Positions 8,645-17,155 of a DNA stretch of 64,000 nucleotides are shown here, piece by piece. Below the pieces are notes generated by a model. The model was given only the letters and a program-made list of their open reading frames with translations, did no database searches and was not told the DNA's origin. The DNA is from an uncultured Desulfosarcina sp. GTDB taxonomy: Bacteria > Desulfobacterota > Desulfobacteria > Desulfobacterales > Desulfosarcinaceae. Numbering within the stretch: the stretch's first letter is position 1; each line of letters starts with the position of its first letter. The stretch lies in the NCBI RefSeq assembly GCF_963668215.1, contig NZ_OY764190.1, positions 3,596,001 through 3,660,000 of the forward strand, read 5' to 3'. The translations under genes were made by a program, and so were the position numbers.

Positions 8645-9628
8645 TTGACCCTTACCCATTTGATCGCGTTCGCGGCAGGCCTTCTGCTGCTCTATTACGG
8701 CGCCGGCTGGCTGGTCGGGGGGGCTTCCACCCTGGCCCGCAGCGTGGGACTGACGCCCATGGTGATCGGGCTCACCGTGGTGGCCTTCGGCACCTCGACG
8801 CCCGAGCTGGTAGTCAGCCTGGTCAGCGCAGTCAAAGGCAAGAGCATGATCGCCCTGGGCAATGTGGTGGGCAGCAACATCTGCAACATCGCCCTGGTGT
8901 TAGGGCTCACCGCCGTATTTCAGCCGGTGACTACCAGCCGCGTGGTGATCTCCCGGGACATTCCTTTGATGCTGGTCGTTTCCGCCTACCTGCTGCTGCT
9001 TTCCTGCAACTCCACCATCGGCCGGATCGAAGGGGTGACCCTTTTTGCCGGCATTCTGGCCTACACCTGGTTCAATTACAAAGTGGCCCTGCGGGTGGAC
9101 CGCACCCTGCCGAATAAAGCCGTCCTTGAGGCACGTTTGCCGGCCGGTGGAGGCGGGATGGCGGGCAAACGCTGGGGGCAGTGCCTGATGATCGCCGGCG
9201 GGACCGGCGCGGTGGTGTTGGGCGCGGATCTGCTGGTGGACGCGGCGGTCAGCATTATGACCACCCTGGGGGTCGACGAAAAATTTGTCGGTCTGACCGT
9301 GGTGGCTTTCGGCACCTCGGTGCCCGAGTTGGCCACCTCGGTTGTGGCCGCCATGAAAAAAGAGATGGACATCTCTCTGGGAAACCTGGTGGGCAGCAAC
9401 GTGTTCAACCTTCTCAGCGTCGTCGGGGCCACGGCCATGGTGCGGCCCATTGTCATTGACGGCGGATTTTTCGGCAGCGGCCTGGTGGTGGATTATCTGG
9501 TGATGATGGCCATCAGCGCCCTGCCCCTGGTGTTGATGAAACAGGACTTGACAATCACCCGCAGAAAAGGTCTGATTCTACTATCCTGTTATGTAGCCTA
9601 TGTGTTTTTTCTCATTGTTAAGAATTAA
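8645..9628 (+). CDS. CaCA-family calcium/sodium (YrbG-like) antiporter
   Basis: A 327-residue inner-membrane exchanger with about ten hydrophobic segments. The two inverted alpha-repeats that form the ion site are plain: GLTVVAFGTSTPELVVSLVSA (about residues 42-62), followed by GNVVGSN, and GLTVVAFGTSVPELATSVVAA (about 217-237), followed by GNLVGSN. A short loop (about 157-178) separates the halves. This is the K+-independent YrbG/MJ91 type. The start is TTG at 8645, preceded by AAAGGCGG; no in-frame ATG gives a complete first helix. Confidence 0.93.
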   Translation: MTLTHLIAFAAGLLLLYYGAGWLVGGASTLARSVGLTPMVIGLTVVAFGTSTPELVVSLVSAVKGKSMIALGNVVGSNICNIALVLGLTAVFQPVTTSRVVISRDIPLMLVVSAYLLLLSCNSTIGRIEGVTLFAGILAYTWFNYKVALRVDRTLPNKAVLEARLPAGGGGMAGKRWGQCLMIAGGTGAVVLGADLLVDAAVSIMTTLGVDEKFVGLTVVAFGTSVPELATSVVAAMKKEMDISLGNLVGSNVFNLLSVVGATAMVRPIVIDGGFFGSGLVVDYLVMMAISALPLVLMKQDLTITRRKGLILLSCYVAYVFFLIVKN

Positions 9629-9747
9629 CGACTTCGTAAAATCTCCGATATCTGCGTTTCGTTTTTCTCCGACCGATTTCTGACGCCCATCCCCCGGCAT
9701 ACCGTTTTTGCGGAGCGCGAGCCGATCACCAGCCAAAGGAGGCGTTT

Positions 9748-10824
9748 ATGGAAACCATACCTGCCGATGACGATGCCTTTTCCACTATCCTGATCGTGGA
9801 TGACGATGACGACATCCGTGAGATCCTTTCCTGCGGCATTTCCTCTTTCGGCTGCCGCTGTTTTACCGCGGACAGCGCAGAATCGGCATTGAAAATCCTT
9901 ACATCCCGGCCCATTGAAGTGGTCATCTCCGACGTGCAGATGAAGGGCATGAGCGGCCTGGAACTGTGCCGCCACATCAAGGACAATGAGGAATTCGATG
10001 CGGACGTGATTATCATTACCGGCCTGGTGAATAATTTTGCCTACGAAGAGATCATCGGGCAGGGTGCCAGCGATTTTATCGAAAAACCCATTCGCCTGGC
10101 CGAAATTGTAGCCCGCTTGAAGCGGGTGCTGATGGAGCGTCAGACGCGTCAAAAACTCAGACGGACGGCCGAAGAACTGCGAAGAAACGGACAGCGTTTC
10201 CAGAAAGCCATGGAAGGTTCGGTGCAGGCCATCGCTCTGGCTGTGGAAATGCGCGATCCATACACCGCCGGCCACCAGAGCCGGGTGGCCGACCTGGCCT
10301 GCGCCATTGCCCGCCTCATGAATCTTTCCGAAGACAGGATTTACGGCCTGAAAATGGCCAGTGTCATCCACGACCTGGGAAAGCTCACCATCCCCGGAGA
10401 AATTCTCTGCAAGCCGGGCCGTCTCAGCGGCCCCGAATACGCCATGATCCAAACCCACGTGCAGTCGGGATATGACATCCTCAAGAAGATCGACTTTCCC
10501 TGGCCCCTGGCCAATATCGTCATTCAGCATCACGAGCGGATGGACGGCTCCGGATACCCCCTGGGCCTGTCCGGCGACGAAATTTGTCTGGAAGCCCGAA
10601 TTCTTTCCGTTGCCGATGTTTTCGAAACCATCGGTTCCCACCGTCCCTACCGGCCTTCCCTGGGGATCCAGAAAGCGATCAACGAACTGGCCGAAAACAG
10701 CGGCCGCCTATACGATCCCGATGTGGTCGCGGCCTGCCTCAAACTGGTCAACGAACTGGGCTATCGTCTCGACGGACCCAAGAAGGCGGCCGAGCGCGTT
10801 ACTACGCAAATGCAGTCGCTTTGA
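9748..10824 (+). CDS. Response regulator with HD-GYP phosphodiesterase output
   Basis: A 358-residue two-domain regulator. The receiver domain spans about residues 13-130, with phospho-acceptor D62 in ISDVQMKGMSG and the acidic pocket DDDDD. A helical linker and an HD-GYP domain (about 155-340) follow, with the metal-binding H208-D209 (IHDLGKL), HHERMDGSGYP and the G269-Y270-P271 signature. HD-GYP domains hydrolyse cyclic di-GMP, so phosphorylation probably lowers c-di-GMP and favours motility over attachment. AAAGGAGG precedes the ATG. No partner kinase gene lies next to it. Confidence 0.94.
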   Translation: METIPADDDAFSTILIVDDDDDIREILSCGISSFGCRCFTADSAESALKILTSRPIEVVISDVQMKGMSGLELCRHIKDNEEFDADVIIITGLVNNFAYEEIIGQGASDFIEKPIRLAEIVARLKRVLMERQTRQKLRRTAEELRRNGQRFQKAMEGSVQAIALAVEMRDPYTAGHQSRVADLACAIARLMNLSEDRIYGLKMASVIHDLGKLTIPGEILCKPGRLSGPEYAMIQTHVQSGYDILKKIDFPWPLANIVIQHHERMDGSGYPLGLSGDEICLEARILSVADVFETIGSHRPYRPSLGIQKAINELAENSGRLYDPDVVAACLKLVNELGYRLDGPKKAAERVTTQMQSL

Positions 10825-10827
10825 TTA

Positions 10828-10865
10828 TGAGATTAGGGGATTTTGGGATTGGGTAATTCAGGAAT
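10828..10865. repeat. Low-complexity GGGATT-type tract
   Basis: A G/T/A tract of repeated GGGATT- and GGAATT-like words lies between the convergent HD-GYP and MFS genes. It is of the same general type as the tracts after ackA and after the IMP cyclohydrolase gene. Confidence 0.35.
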
Positions 10866-10893
10866 TGGAGATGAGAAGTTGCGATTTCCGACC

Positions 10894-12066
10894 TCATCCA
10901 TCTCCCATCGTCTTTTTTCCCGGAAACAGCAAAATCAAAGGAATCGTGATCAAAGGAATAAACGCCACGCCCCACAATACGTCGGCAACGGAATAGATGT
11001 CGGCCAGCTTTCCCACCAGCGGCGCCATGGCACCGCCCAGGCCATAGGCCAGTCCCATCATCAGGCTGGAGACCATGGACCGCCCGCCGGGCGCCAGTTC
11101 CTGGGCCAGGGTCACCCCCAGCGGCATTGTGGCCAGTACGAAAAAGCCTGCCACGGCCACCCCGGCATAGATCCACAGACCCGGCAGGAGGAGCATAATC
11201 AACAGGGCCGGCGTCATCAGCAGGTGCGCGGTCAGAAAGACCGGCCGGGCACCGGCCCGGTCTGCCAGGATGCCGGAAAGCAGGCCGCTGACCGTGCCGG
11301 ACAGGGTGAACAGCGTGATCATGACACCGCCGGAGACCAGCGAATAGCCGCGGCTGACCAGCAGGACGGGCATGAAGGTCATGAAGGACTGGCCGACCAC
11401 CGCCCGCAGGACCATGACCAGCCAGATGAGAAAGATCGATTTCCACACGGCCCCGAACTGCTTTTTCAGGGTGCCCACCAATCCGGAAGCCGCCATGCCC
11501 TCCGTTTGCGGAGAGGGCACCACGATCCACAAGTAGATCAGCGCGGCCAGACCAATGACCATGGTGATCGGCATGGCCCGCAGCCCTTGGGCTGCTACGA
11601 AGGCGGTGATGAAAAAGGGTCCGACGGCAAAGGCCAGGGTCCCGCCCGTGTTGAAGATGGACATGGAAAACCCCTTGCGATTGCCGGAGTACAGCGGGAT
11701 CATCCCGGCCACCGAAGGATGGAAGAGCGACGATCCGACCGATCCCAGTGAGATAACCAGCAGCAGCGGCCAGAAGCCGCCGGCAATGCCGGAAAGGGGG
11801 ATGAAGACCACAACCATGGCCAGGCCCCCCAGAATAATGGCACGGCCCTGGTGCCGGTCGGCCATGTATCCGGCCACCGGCTGAACGATGAACGAGAGGA
11901 ACCGGTTGATGCCGGCGATGAGCCCCACTTGGGCCAGGGACAGATTCAGTGTGTCCATGAAGGCGGGGAACAGGGGCGTTGTAAAGGAGCTGTAAAAGTC
12001 TCCGGTGAAATGGATCAGGGTCAGGGCGAACAGGATTTTCAGGTTGGGGCTTTGGCTGGGTTTCAT
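10894..12066 (-). CDS. MFS transporter, fosmidomycin-resistance (Fsr) type
   Basis: A 390-residue major facilitator protein with twelve hydrophobic segments. The N-terminal LKILFALTLIHFTGDFYSS and VQPVAGYMADRHQGR (the loop 2-3 MFS motif) match the Fsr-like drug/metabolite efflux group. The C-terminal half carries GVTLAQELAPGGRSMVSSLMMG, also typical. It is predicted to be a proton-driven inner-membrane exporter of unknown substrate. The ribosome-binding site before the ATG is weak. A GDPD gene ends about 50 bp upstream on the same strand, so a two-gene unit is possible. Confidence 0.88.
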   Translation of the reverse strand: MKPSQSPNLKILFALTLIHFTGDFYSSFTTPLFPAFMDTLNLSLAQVGLIAGINRFLSFIVQPVAGYMADRHQGRAIILGGLAMVVVFIPLSGIAGGFWPLLLVISLGSVGSSLFHPSVAGMIPLYSGNRKGFSMSIFNTGGTLAFAVGPFFITAFVAAQGLRAMPITMVIGLAALIYLWIVVPSPQTEGMAASGLVGTLKKQFGAVWKSIFLIWLVMVLRAVVGQSFMTFMPVLLVSRGYSLVSGGVMITLFTLSGTVSGLLSGILADRAGARPVFLTAHLLMTPALLIMLLLPGLWIYAGVAVAGFFVLATMPLGVTLAQELAPGGRSMVSSLMMGLAYGLGGAMAPLVGKLADIYSVADVLWGVAFIPLITIPLILLFPGKKTMGDG

Positions 12067-12097
12067 GTCAGATCGTTTTTTGTTTCTATACTTTGCA

Positions 12098-12117
12098 GGG
12101 CACGGCGCGCCGTGCCC
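12098..12117. repeat. Perfect 20-bp palindrome GGGCACGGCGCGCCGTGCCC
   Basis: A perfect palindrome lies directly after the GDPD stop codon, in the gap before the MFS start. It looks like a REP-type extragenic element of the same family as the one at 13142-13208; both include the GGGC...GCCC(C)TAC theme. Confidence 0.55.
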
Positions 12118-12981
12118 CTACATGGGCGCCTTGTTTTTTCCGGTACAAATGGCCTGCATGTCGGCCGCCCGATTGGAAAAAATCCAATCCACCCCGCGGG
12201 CTGCTTCCCGGTAGAGGCAGCGCCGGGAATCGGCGAAGCCCGTGCCGAACTTCTGCCCGATGCGGTGATGGCGGTCCACCACACCGTTGCCGGCCAGCAG
12301 GTAGTGCCCGGACACGCCGGCGTACCCCCTGGCCGCCGCAAGGCGGCTGAAGCGGTCCATGCGGAACCGGGCGATGGGCACAAAGGCTCGTGCCGGAAGA
12401 AAATCGAACCGGGCGAACAGCTCCGGCTGCAGGCCCATCAGGTGGAAATCCCTGCCGGGGACCAGATGCGAAAGCGCCCGTTTGAACCGACGGGCCCGAT
12501 CCGAGGGACCGGACCAGGGCTCGGCCTTGATCTCTATCATCAGGTGCTGTTTGCCCCCGAACCGCTCGACCACTTCGGACAGGGTCGGGATCAGGGGAAA
12601 GCGGTCTTTTAGCCGATCGAGGGGGGTACTGGCAAGGGTGATTTTCAAAGGGTACAGACGGCGGGTGTCCGGGTCGTGAAACACTACGGGGAACCGGTCG
12701 GCGGTCCAGCGGATATCCATTTCAAGGCCCCAGACACCGGCTTCGGCCGCCGCATCGAAGGCCGCCAGGGTGTTCTCCAGGCGGTTGCGGTTGTCGTGCT
12801 CGCCGCGGTGGGAAACGATTTGGCAACGCTGCAGAAGCGCGCCCGGGGGCGCCGGGCGGGGCCACCGCCGGAAGATCGCGCCCGCCAGCCGATGAAAATT
12901 ATTTTCAAGGCGTTCCGCCGTTCCTGTGGTTGAATGCCGTTTAGAATTCATTGCCTGCCCAAAAAATGCTTTGCCTGCCAA
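12118..12981 (-). CDS. Glycerophosphodiester phosphodiesterase family protein
   Basis: A 287-residue GDPD-fold enzyme (glycerophosphodiester to glycerol 3-phosphate + alcohol). After a basic N-terminus of about 55 residues the family pattern appears in order: SHRGEHDNRNRLENTLAAF (catalytic His, Glu-Asn), GLEMDIRWTADRFPVVFHD (metal Glu/Asp and second His), and IEIKAEPW. There is no convincing signal peptide, so it is probably cytoplasmic. A start at M11 (12951) is as likely as the one given. The C-terminal part (GVDWIFSNRAADM) matches the family's closing VDGIITDRP-like segment. Confidence 0.85.
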   Translation of the reverse strand: MAGKAFFGQAMNSKRHSTTGTAERLENNFHRLAGAIFRRWPRPAPPGALLQRCQIVSHRGEHDNRNRLENTLAAFDAAAEAGVWGLEMDIRWTADRFPVVFHDPDTRRLYPLKITLASTPLDRLKDRFPLIPTLSEVVERFGGKQHLMIEIKAEPWSGPSDRARRFKRALSHLVPGRDFHLMGLQPELFARFDFLPARAFVPIARFRMDRFSRLAAARGYAGVSGHYLLAGNGVVDRHHRIGQKFGTGFADSRRCLYREAARGVDWIFSNRAADMQAICTGKNKAPM

Positions 12982-13141
12982 AGGGGTTTGGGGTTATAGA
13001 ACCCATTTTACTGCCGCCCCGGTGCGTTGCCGGGATCGGCGGACGATCAGGGGCAGGCTATCATATCCCCCGTGAAAAAAACAGCCGTTGGCGCGCGGAC
13101 ACAGGGTAACAGCATTTGCAATCCGGTTTGTTGCTTTGACG

Positions 13142-13208
13142 TAGCGTAGGGGCGCGGTTCATCCGCGCCCGGTTCGCAAAGGCGGGGATAAACCCCGCCA
13201 CTACGCTA
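13142..13208. repeat. REP-type element with three nested stems
   Basis: Outer arms TAGCGTAG (13142-13149) and CTACGCTA (13201-13208) enclose two hairpins: GGGCGCGG/CCGCGCCC (13150-13170) and GGCGGGG/CCCCGCC (13181-13199). The cloverleaf-like design is typical of dispersed extragenic palindromes. I see nothing else between 12982 and 13239. Confidence 0.7.
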
Positions 13209-13239
13209 TCGTCGCAGGCATGACCAAGAAAAGCAGAAG

Positions 13240-13881
13240 ATGAATCCAAATGCGGATTCCCTGATGCGGCCCGCAGCCGACGGCAATGCAAAGATGGAGA
13301 AGATCGATTTTATGAAAACGGAAAAAGTAGGTCAGCGGATCCGCAAATTCATGGCCGAGAAGGAGCTTTCCCTGGAAGCGCTCGCCGAGCAGACGGGCCT
13401 GGAGCCCGGTGTTCTGACAACCATCGTAGAAGATGACGTCTACCCCTCTTTGGGGCCGCTGTTGAAGATCGCCCGGGTCCTGGGTGTGCGGCTGGGCACC
13501 TTCCTCGACGACCAGATCGGCAGTGATCCGCTGGTAATCCGGCGGCAGGACCGCAAACAGGAACTGAGCATGCTGCGGGGCAAGGACCGGCCCGTGGCCC
13601 TGAAATTCTACTCCCTGGGCAGCGGCAAGAGCGACCGGCACATGGATCCCTTCTACGTGGAACTGCTGCCGGAATCGGAAAAATCCAAGGATCTCTCCAG
13701 CCACGAGGGAGAAGAATTCATCGTGGTCTACTCCGGCCGGGTGGAAGTCACCTACGGCACCGAGGTTTACGAACTGGATGCCGGCGACAGCATCTACTAC
13801 AACTCCATCGTCCCCCACTACGTCAGCTGCAAGGGGGCGCAGCCGGCAGCCATTTACGCCGTGTTGTACATTCCCCGTTAG
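13240..13881 (+). CDS. XRE-cupin transcriptional regulator
   Basis: A 213-residue regulator with an XRE helix-turn-helix (about residues 29-90, VGQRIRKFMAEKELSLEALAEQTGLEPGVLTTIVEDDVYP) and a C-terminal cupin sensor (about 135-211, EGEEFIVVYSGRVEV...AGDSIYYNSIVPHYV). XRE-cupin proteins repress neighbouring metabolic genes and respond to a small ligand in the cupin barrel. The acyl-CoA ligase gene begins 9 bp after the stop, so the regulator probably controls fatty-acid activation. Starts at M19 or M25 are possible; M25 (MKTEKVGQ) begins right at the HTH domain. Confidence 0.9.
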   Translation: MNPNADSLMRPAADGNAKMEKIDFMKTEKVGQRIRKFMAEKELSLEALAEQTGLEPGVLTTIVEDDVYPSLGPLLKIARVLGVRLGTFLDDQIGSDPLVIRRQDRKQELSMLRGKDRPVALKFYSLGSGKSDRHMDPFYVELLPESEKSKDLSSHEGEEFIVVYSGRVEVTYGTEVYELDAGDSIYYNSIVPHYVSCKGAQPAAIYAVLYIPR

Positions 13882-13890
13882 GAGGTGTTC

Positions 13891-15546
13891 ATGGGCAACG
13901 AGTCATTGCAGGCCCTGACCCTGGGGCAGATTCTGGACCGCACCGTGGCCGCCCACGGGGACCGGGATGCGCTGGTTTACGTGGACCGGGACTTCAGGCT
14001 GACCTACAGCGAGTTCGCCGAAGTGGTGGACCGGCTGGCCAAGGGCCTCATGGCCATGGGCGTGAAGAAGGGCGAAAAGGTTGCCGTGTGGGCCACCAAT
14101 ATCCCTTACTGGGTGGCGCTGCAGTTTGCCACGGCCAAGATCGGGGCCGTTCTGCTCACGGTCAATACGAATTACAAAACCGCCGAGCTGGCTTATCTAC
14201 TGGAGCAGTCCGACACCGAAACCCTGTTCATCATCGACGGCTACCAGGATACCGACTACATCCAGACCGTATACGACCTGGTTCCCGAACTGAAGACCGA
14301 AGAGCGGGGAAAAATGACCAGCCGACGGTTCCCGCATCTGAAGCGAATCTGCTTCCTGGGGCAGGAAAAACACCGCGGCATGTACAGCCTGCCGGAGATC
14401 ATGGCCCTGGCGCCGATGACGACTGACGAGCAGTACGCGGCCCGGCAGGATGACCTGGACGTGCACGACGTGGTCAACATGCAGTATACTTCCGGTACCA
14501 CCGGGTTTCCCAAGGGGGTCATGCTGACCCATTACAACATCGGCAACAACGGCTGGTGGATCGGGGAAAACCAACGCTTGAGCGAAAAGGACCGCATGTG
14601 CCTGCCGGTGCCCCTGTTTCACTGCTTCGGGTGCGTGCTGGGGGTGCTGGCTGCCGTGACCCACGGCACCGCCATGGTGATCCTGGAAAAATTCGACCCG
14701 GTGCAGGTGATGGCGTCGGTGGAGCAGGAGCGCTGCACGGCCCTGTACGGGGTGCCCACCATGTTCATCGCCGTGCTGGAGCACCGCCTTTTCGACAAGT
14801 TCGACTTCTCCTCTTTGCGCACCGGTATCATGGCCGGATCGCCCTGCCCGGTGCCGGTGATGCGCCAGGTGATCGAACGCATGCACATGAATGAAATCAC
14901 CATCTGCTACGGCCTGACCGAGAATTCTCCGGTGATGACCCAGACCCTGCCCGACGACGATCTGCACCGCCGTACGGAAACCGTCGGGCGGGCCATGCCC
15001 CGGATCGAGATCAAGATCGTGGACCCCGAAACCGGTCAGCTGCTGCCGGCCGGACAGCAGGGCGAGGTCTGCTGCCGGGGCTACAGCGTTATGAAAGGCT
15101 ATTACAAAATGCCCGAGGCCACGCAAAAAGCCATCGATGACGACGGATGGCTGCACTCCGGCGACCTGGGGGTGCTGGACGAAGACGGCTACCTGGCCAT
15201 CACCGGGCGCCACAAGGACATGATTATCCGCGGCGGCGAGAATATCTACCCCCGGGAGATCGAGGAATTCCTCTTCGGCATGCAGGGCATCATGGATGTC
15301 CAGGTGGTGGGCGTACCCAGCAAGAAATACGGCGAGGAGGTGGGCGCCTTCATCATCCGCAAAGAAGGCACGGATATCAACGAAGGCGACGTCAAGGACT
15401 TCTGCCGCGGACAGATCGCCCGCTACAAGATCCCCAAGTATGTGGCCTTCGTGGACAGCTTCCCGCTGACCGCCAGCGGCAAGGTGCAGAAGTACAAGCT
15501 CCAGGAGCAGTCTGTTGACCTCTTCCCCGCAGCCAATGAGAAATAA
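13891..15546 (+). CDS. AMP-forming acyl-CoA synthetase (FadD-like)
   Basis: A 551-residue ANL-superfamily ligase that activates a carboxylic acid to acyl-CoA through an acyl-adenylate. The P-loop YTSGTTGFPKG sits near residues 199-209. It is followed by YGLTENSPV (A5), the hinge region GWLHSGDLG and GRHKDMIIRGGENIYP, and the catalytic lysine region SGKVQKYKL near the end. Length and motifs suit a medium- to long-chain fatty-acid ligase, but the acyl chain is not predictable here. GGAGG at 13881-13885 points to the ATG at 13891 rather than the GTG at 13885. Confidence 0.94.
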   Translation: MGNESLQALTLGQILDRTVAAHGDRDALVYVDRDFRLTYSEFAEVVDRLAKGLMAMGVKKGEKVAVWATNIPYWVALQFATAKIGAVLLTVNTNYKTAELAYLLEQSDTETLFIIDGYQDTDYIQTVYDLVPELKTEERGKMTSRRFPHLKRICFLGQEKHRGMYSLPEIMALAPMTTDEQYAARQDDLDVHDVVNMQYTSGTTGFPKGVMLTHYNIGNNGWWIGENQRLSEKDRMCLPVPLFHCFGCVLGVLAAVTHGTAMVILEKFDPVQVMASVEQERCTALYGVPTMFIAVLEHRLFDKFDFSSLRTGIMAGSPCPVPVMRQVIERMHMNEITICYGLTENSPVMTQTLPDDDLHRRTETVGRAMPRIEIKIVDPETGQLLPAGQQGEVCCRGYSVMKGYYKMPEATQKAIDDDGWLHSGDLGVLDEDGYLAITGRHKDMIIRGGENIYPREIEEFLFGMQGIMDVQVVGVPSKKYGEEVGAFIIRKEGTDINEGDVKDFCRGQIARYKIPKYVAFVDSFPLTASGKVQKYKLQEQSVDLFPAANEK

Positions 15547-17155
15547 AGCCTACCGCATCGACGCCGTCCTTTTCGACCTCGACGGTACCCTGACGCAGCC
15601 CGGAGCGCTTGATTTCCCGGCGCTCAAGCGGGACATCGGCTGCCCCCTGGAACTTCCCGTGCTGGAGTTTATGGCCGGGTTGAAAGACGAAGACCGGCGG
15701 CGGGAGATCACCCGCCGGCTGGACGCGTTCGAATTGGAAGGGGCTTTGTCGTCGCGGCCCAATGCGGGCGCCCGGCAGCTGATCGGAGCCATCAAGAAAG
15801 CCGGGCTGCCGGTCGGAATTCTCACCCGCAACAGCCGGGCCTCGACCCTCAGGGCGTTGGAGAACTTTGACGGTGTAAGCCCATCGGACATTGACGTGAT
15901 CGTCACCCGGGAAGATCCGGTGAAAATCAAACCCTCCGGACAAGGGGTGCTGCTGGCGGCCCGTAAAATGGAGGTGGACCCTGCTCACGTGCTGGTGGTC
16001 GGCGATTTTTCCTTCGATATGGATGCCGGCCGCGACGCCGGCGCGCTGACCGCCTTTTTGGCCAACAAAAGCCCGGTCCCGGACGGCCTGGTCTGCGATT
16101 TCGTCATCGATGCCCTGGCTGATCTGGAGCCCATCCTGGCAGAAGGCGTCTGCCTTGCCGCCGGCAAGCTGCCCAACGCCTTTCTCGAAGAGCTGCTGGC
16201 CCACTACCGCATCGAAGATCCTTCGGTGATCGTGGGACCGTCAGTGGGAGAGGACACCGCCGCCGTGGACATCGACGGCCAACAGGTGCTGGTGCTCAAA
16301 TCCGATCCCATTACCTTCGCCACCGAGGCCATCGGACGGTATGCCGTGCTGATCAATGCCAACGACATGGCCACCGCCGGCGTCGACGCCCGCTGGATGC
16401 TGGCCACCCTGTTGCTGCCCTGCGGTTTTACCCGGTCCCGGGTGCGGCAGATCTTCGCCGATCTCAACGCGGCCTGCACCGACGAGGGCATTACCCTGTG
16501 CGGCGGGCACACGGAGATCACCGATGCGGTCCGCCGGCCGGTGGTGACCGGTATGATGGCCGGGACCATCGCCAGCAAGGACCTGATCCGCAAGGACCGC
16601 ATGGCCCCCGGCGACCGGCTGCTGGTGACCAAAGGAATTGCCGTGGAAGGCACGGCCATCATTGCCGCCGAGTTTTCGGATCTGCTGCTGGAAAAAGGCA
16701 TGACTGTCGGGGAGATCGAAAGTTGCCGCCGTCTGGCGGCCATGATCAGCATTCTTCCCGAAGCCCGCATTGCCTGGCATGTTGGCGGCGTTTCCGCCCT
16801 TCACGACGTGACCGAAGGCGGGATCGCCACCGCCGTGGCGGAGTTGAGCCAGGCCGGCGGCAGGGGACTGCGCATCCGCAAGGAGGCCGTGCCGGTTTTT
16901 GGCGAAACCCGTCGAATGGGGCAGATGCTGGAAATCGATCCGTTAGGGTTGATCGGGTCGGGCAGCCTGCTGATCTGCTGCCGGCCGGACCGGGTGGAGC
17001 AGCTGGTTGCCGAACTCACCCGAAGCGGGATCGCCGTTGCCGATATCGGGGAGGTGACCGATGGCCCTCCGGGCGTCGAAGCCTTTGAAAACGGCGCGCC
17101 GGCGGTGTGGCCCGCTTTCGCGGTGGATGAGATTACGAGGCTGTTTAACCGTTGA
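15515..17155 (+). CDS. HAD-like phosphatase fused to an AIR-synthase/HypE-like domain
   Basis: A 546-residue two-domain protein. The HAD domain (about residues 14-215) has DLDGT with the nucleophile Asp, LTRNS (motif II), a Lys in KIKPSGQG (motif III) and VGDFSFDMDAG (motif IV). The second part (about 235-546) resembles the PurM/SelD/HypE/ThiL fold: GPSVGEDTAAVDIDGQ, NANDMATAGVDARWM, GGHTEITDAV and HDVTEGGIATAVAEL. The C-terminal Cys of HypE and the N-terminal Cys/Sec-Lys of SelD are absent, so the substrate is unknown. Translation may begin at TTG 15515 (GGAG upstream) or ATG 15536; either overlaps the ligase gene. Its 3' end overlaps the convergent subtilase gene by 11 bp. Confidence 0.85.
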   Translation: MTSSPQPMRNKAYRIDAVLFDLDGTLTQPGALDFPALKRDIGCPLELPVLEFMAGLKDEDRRREITRRLDAFELEGALSSRPNAGARQLIGAIKKAGLPVGILTRNSRASTLRALENFDGVSPSDIDVIVTREDPVKIKPSGQGVLLAARKMEVDPAHVLVVGDFSFDMDAGRDAGALTAFLANKSPVPDGLVCDFVIDALADLEPILAEGVCLAAGKLPNAFLEELLAHYRIEDPSVIVGPSVGEDTAAVDIDGQQVLVLKSDPITFATEAIGRYAVLINANDMATAGVDARWMLATLLLPCGFTRSRVRQIFADLNAACTDEGITLCGGHTEITDAVRRPVVTGMMAGTIASKDLIRKDRMAPGDRLLVTKGIAVEGTAIIAAEFSDLLLEKGMTVGEIESCRRLAAMISILPEARIAWHVGGVSALHDVTEGGIATAVAELSQAGGRGLRIRKEAVPVFGETRRMGQMLEIDPLGLIGSGSLLICCRPDRVEQLVAELTRSGIAVADIGEVTDGPPGVEAFENGAPAVWPAFAVDEITRLFNR

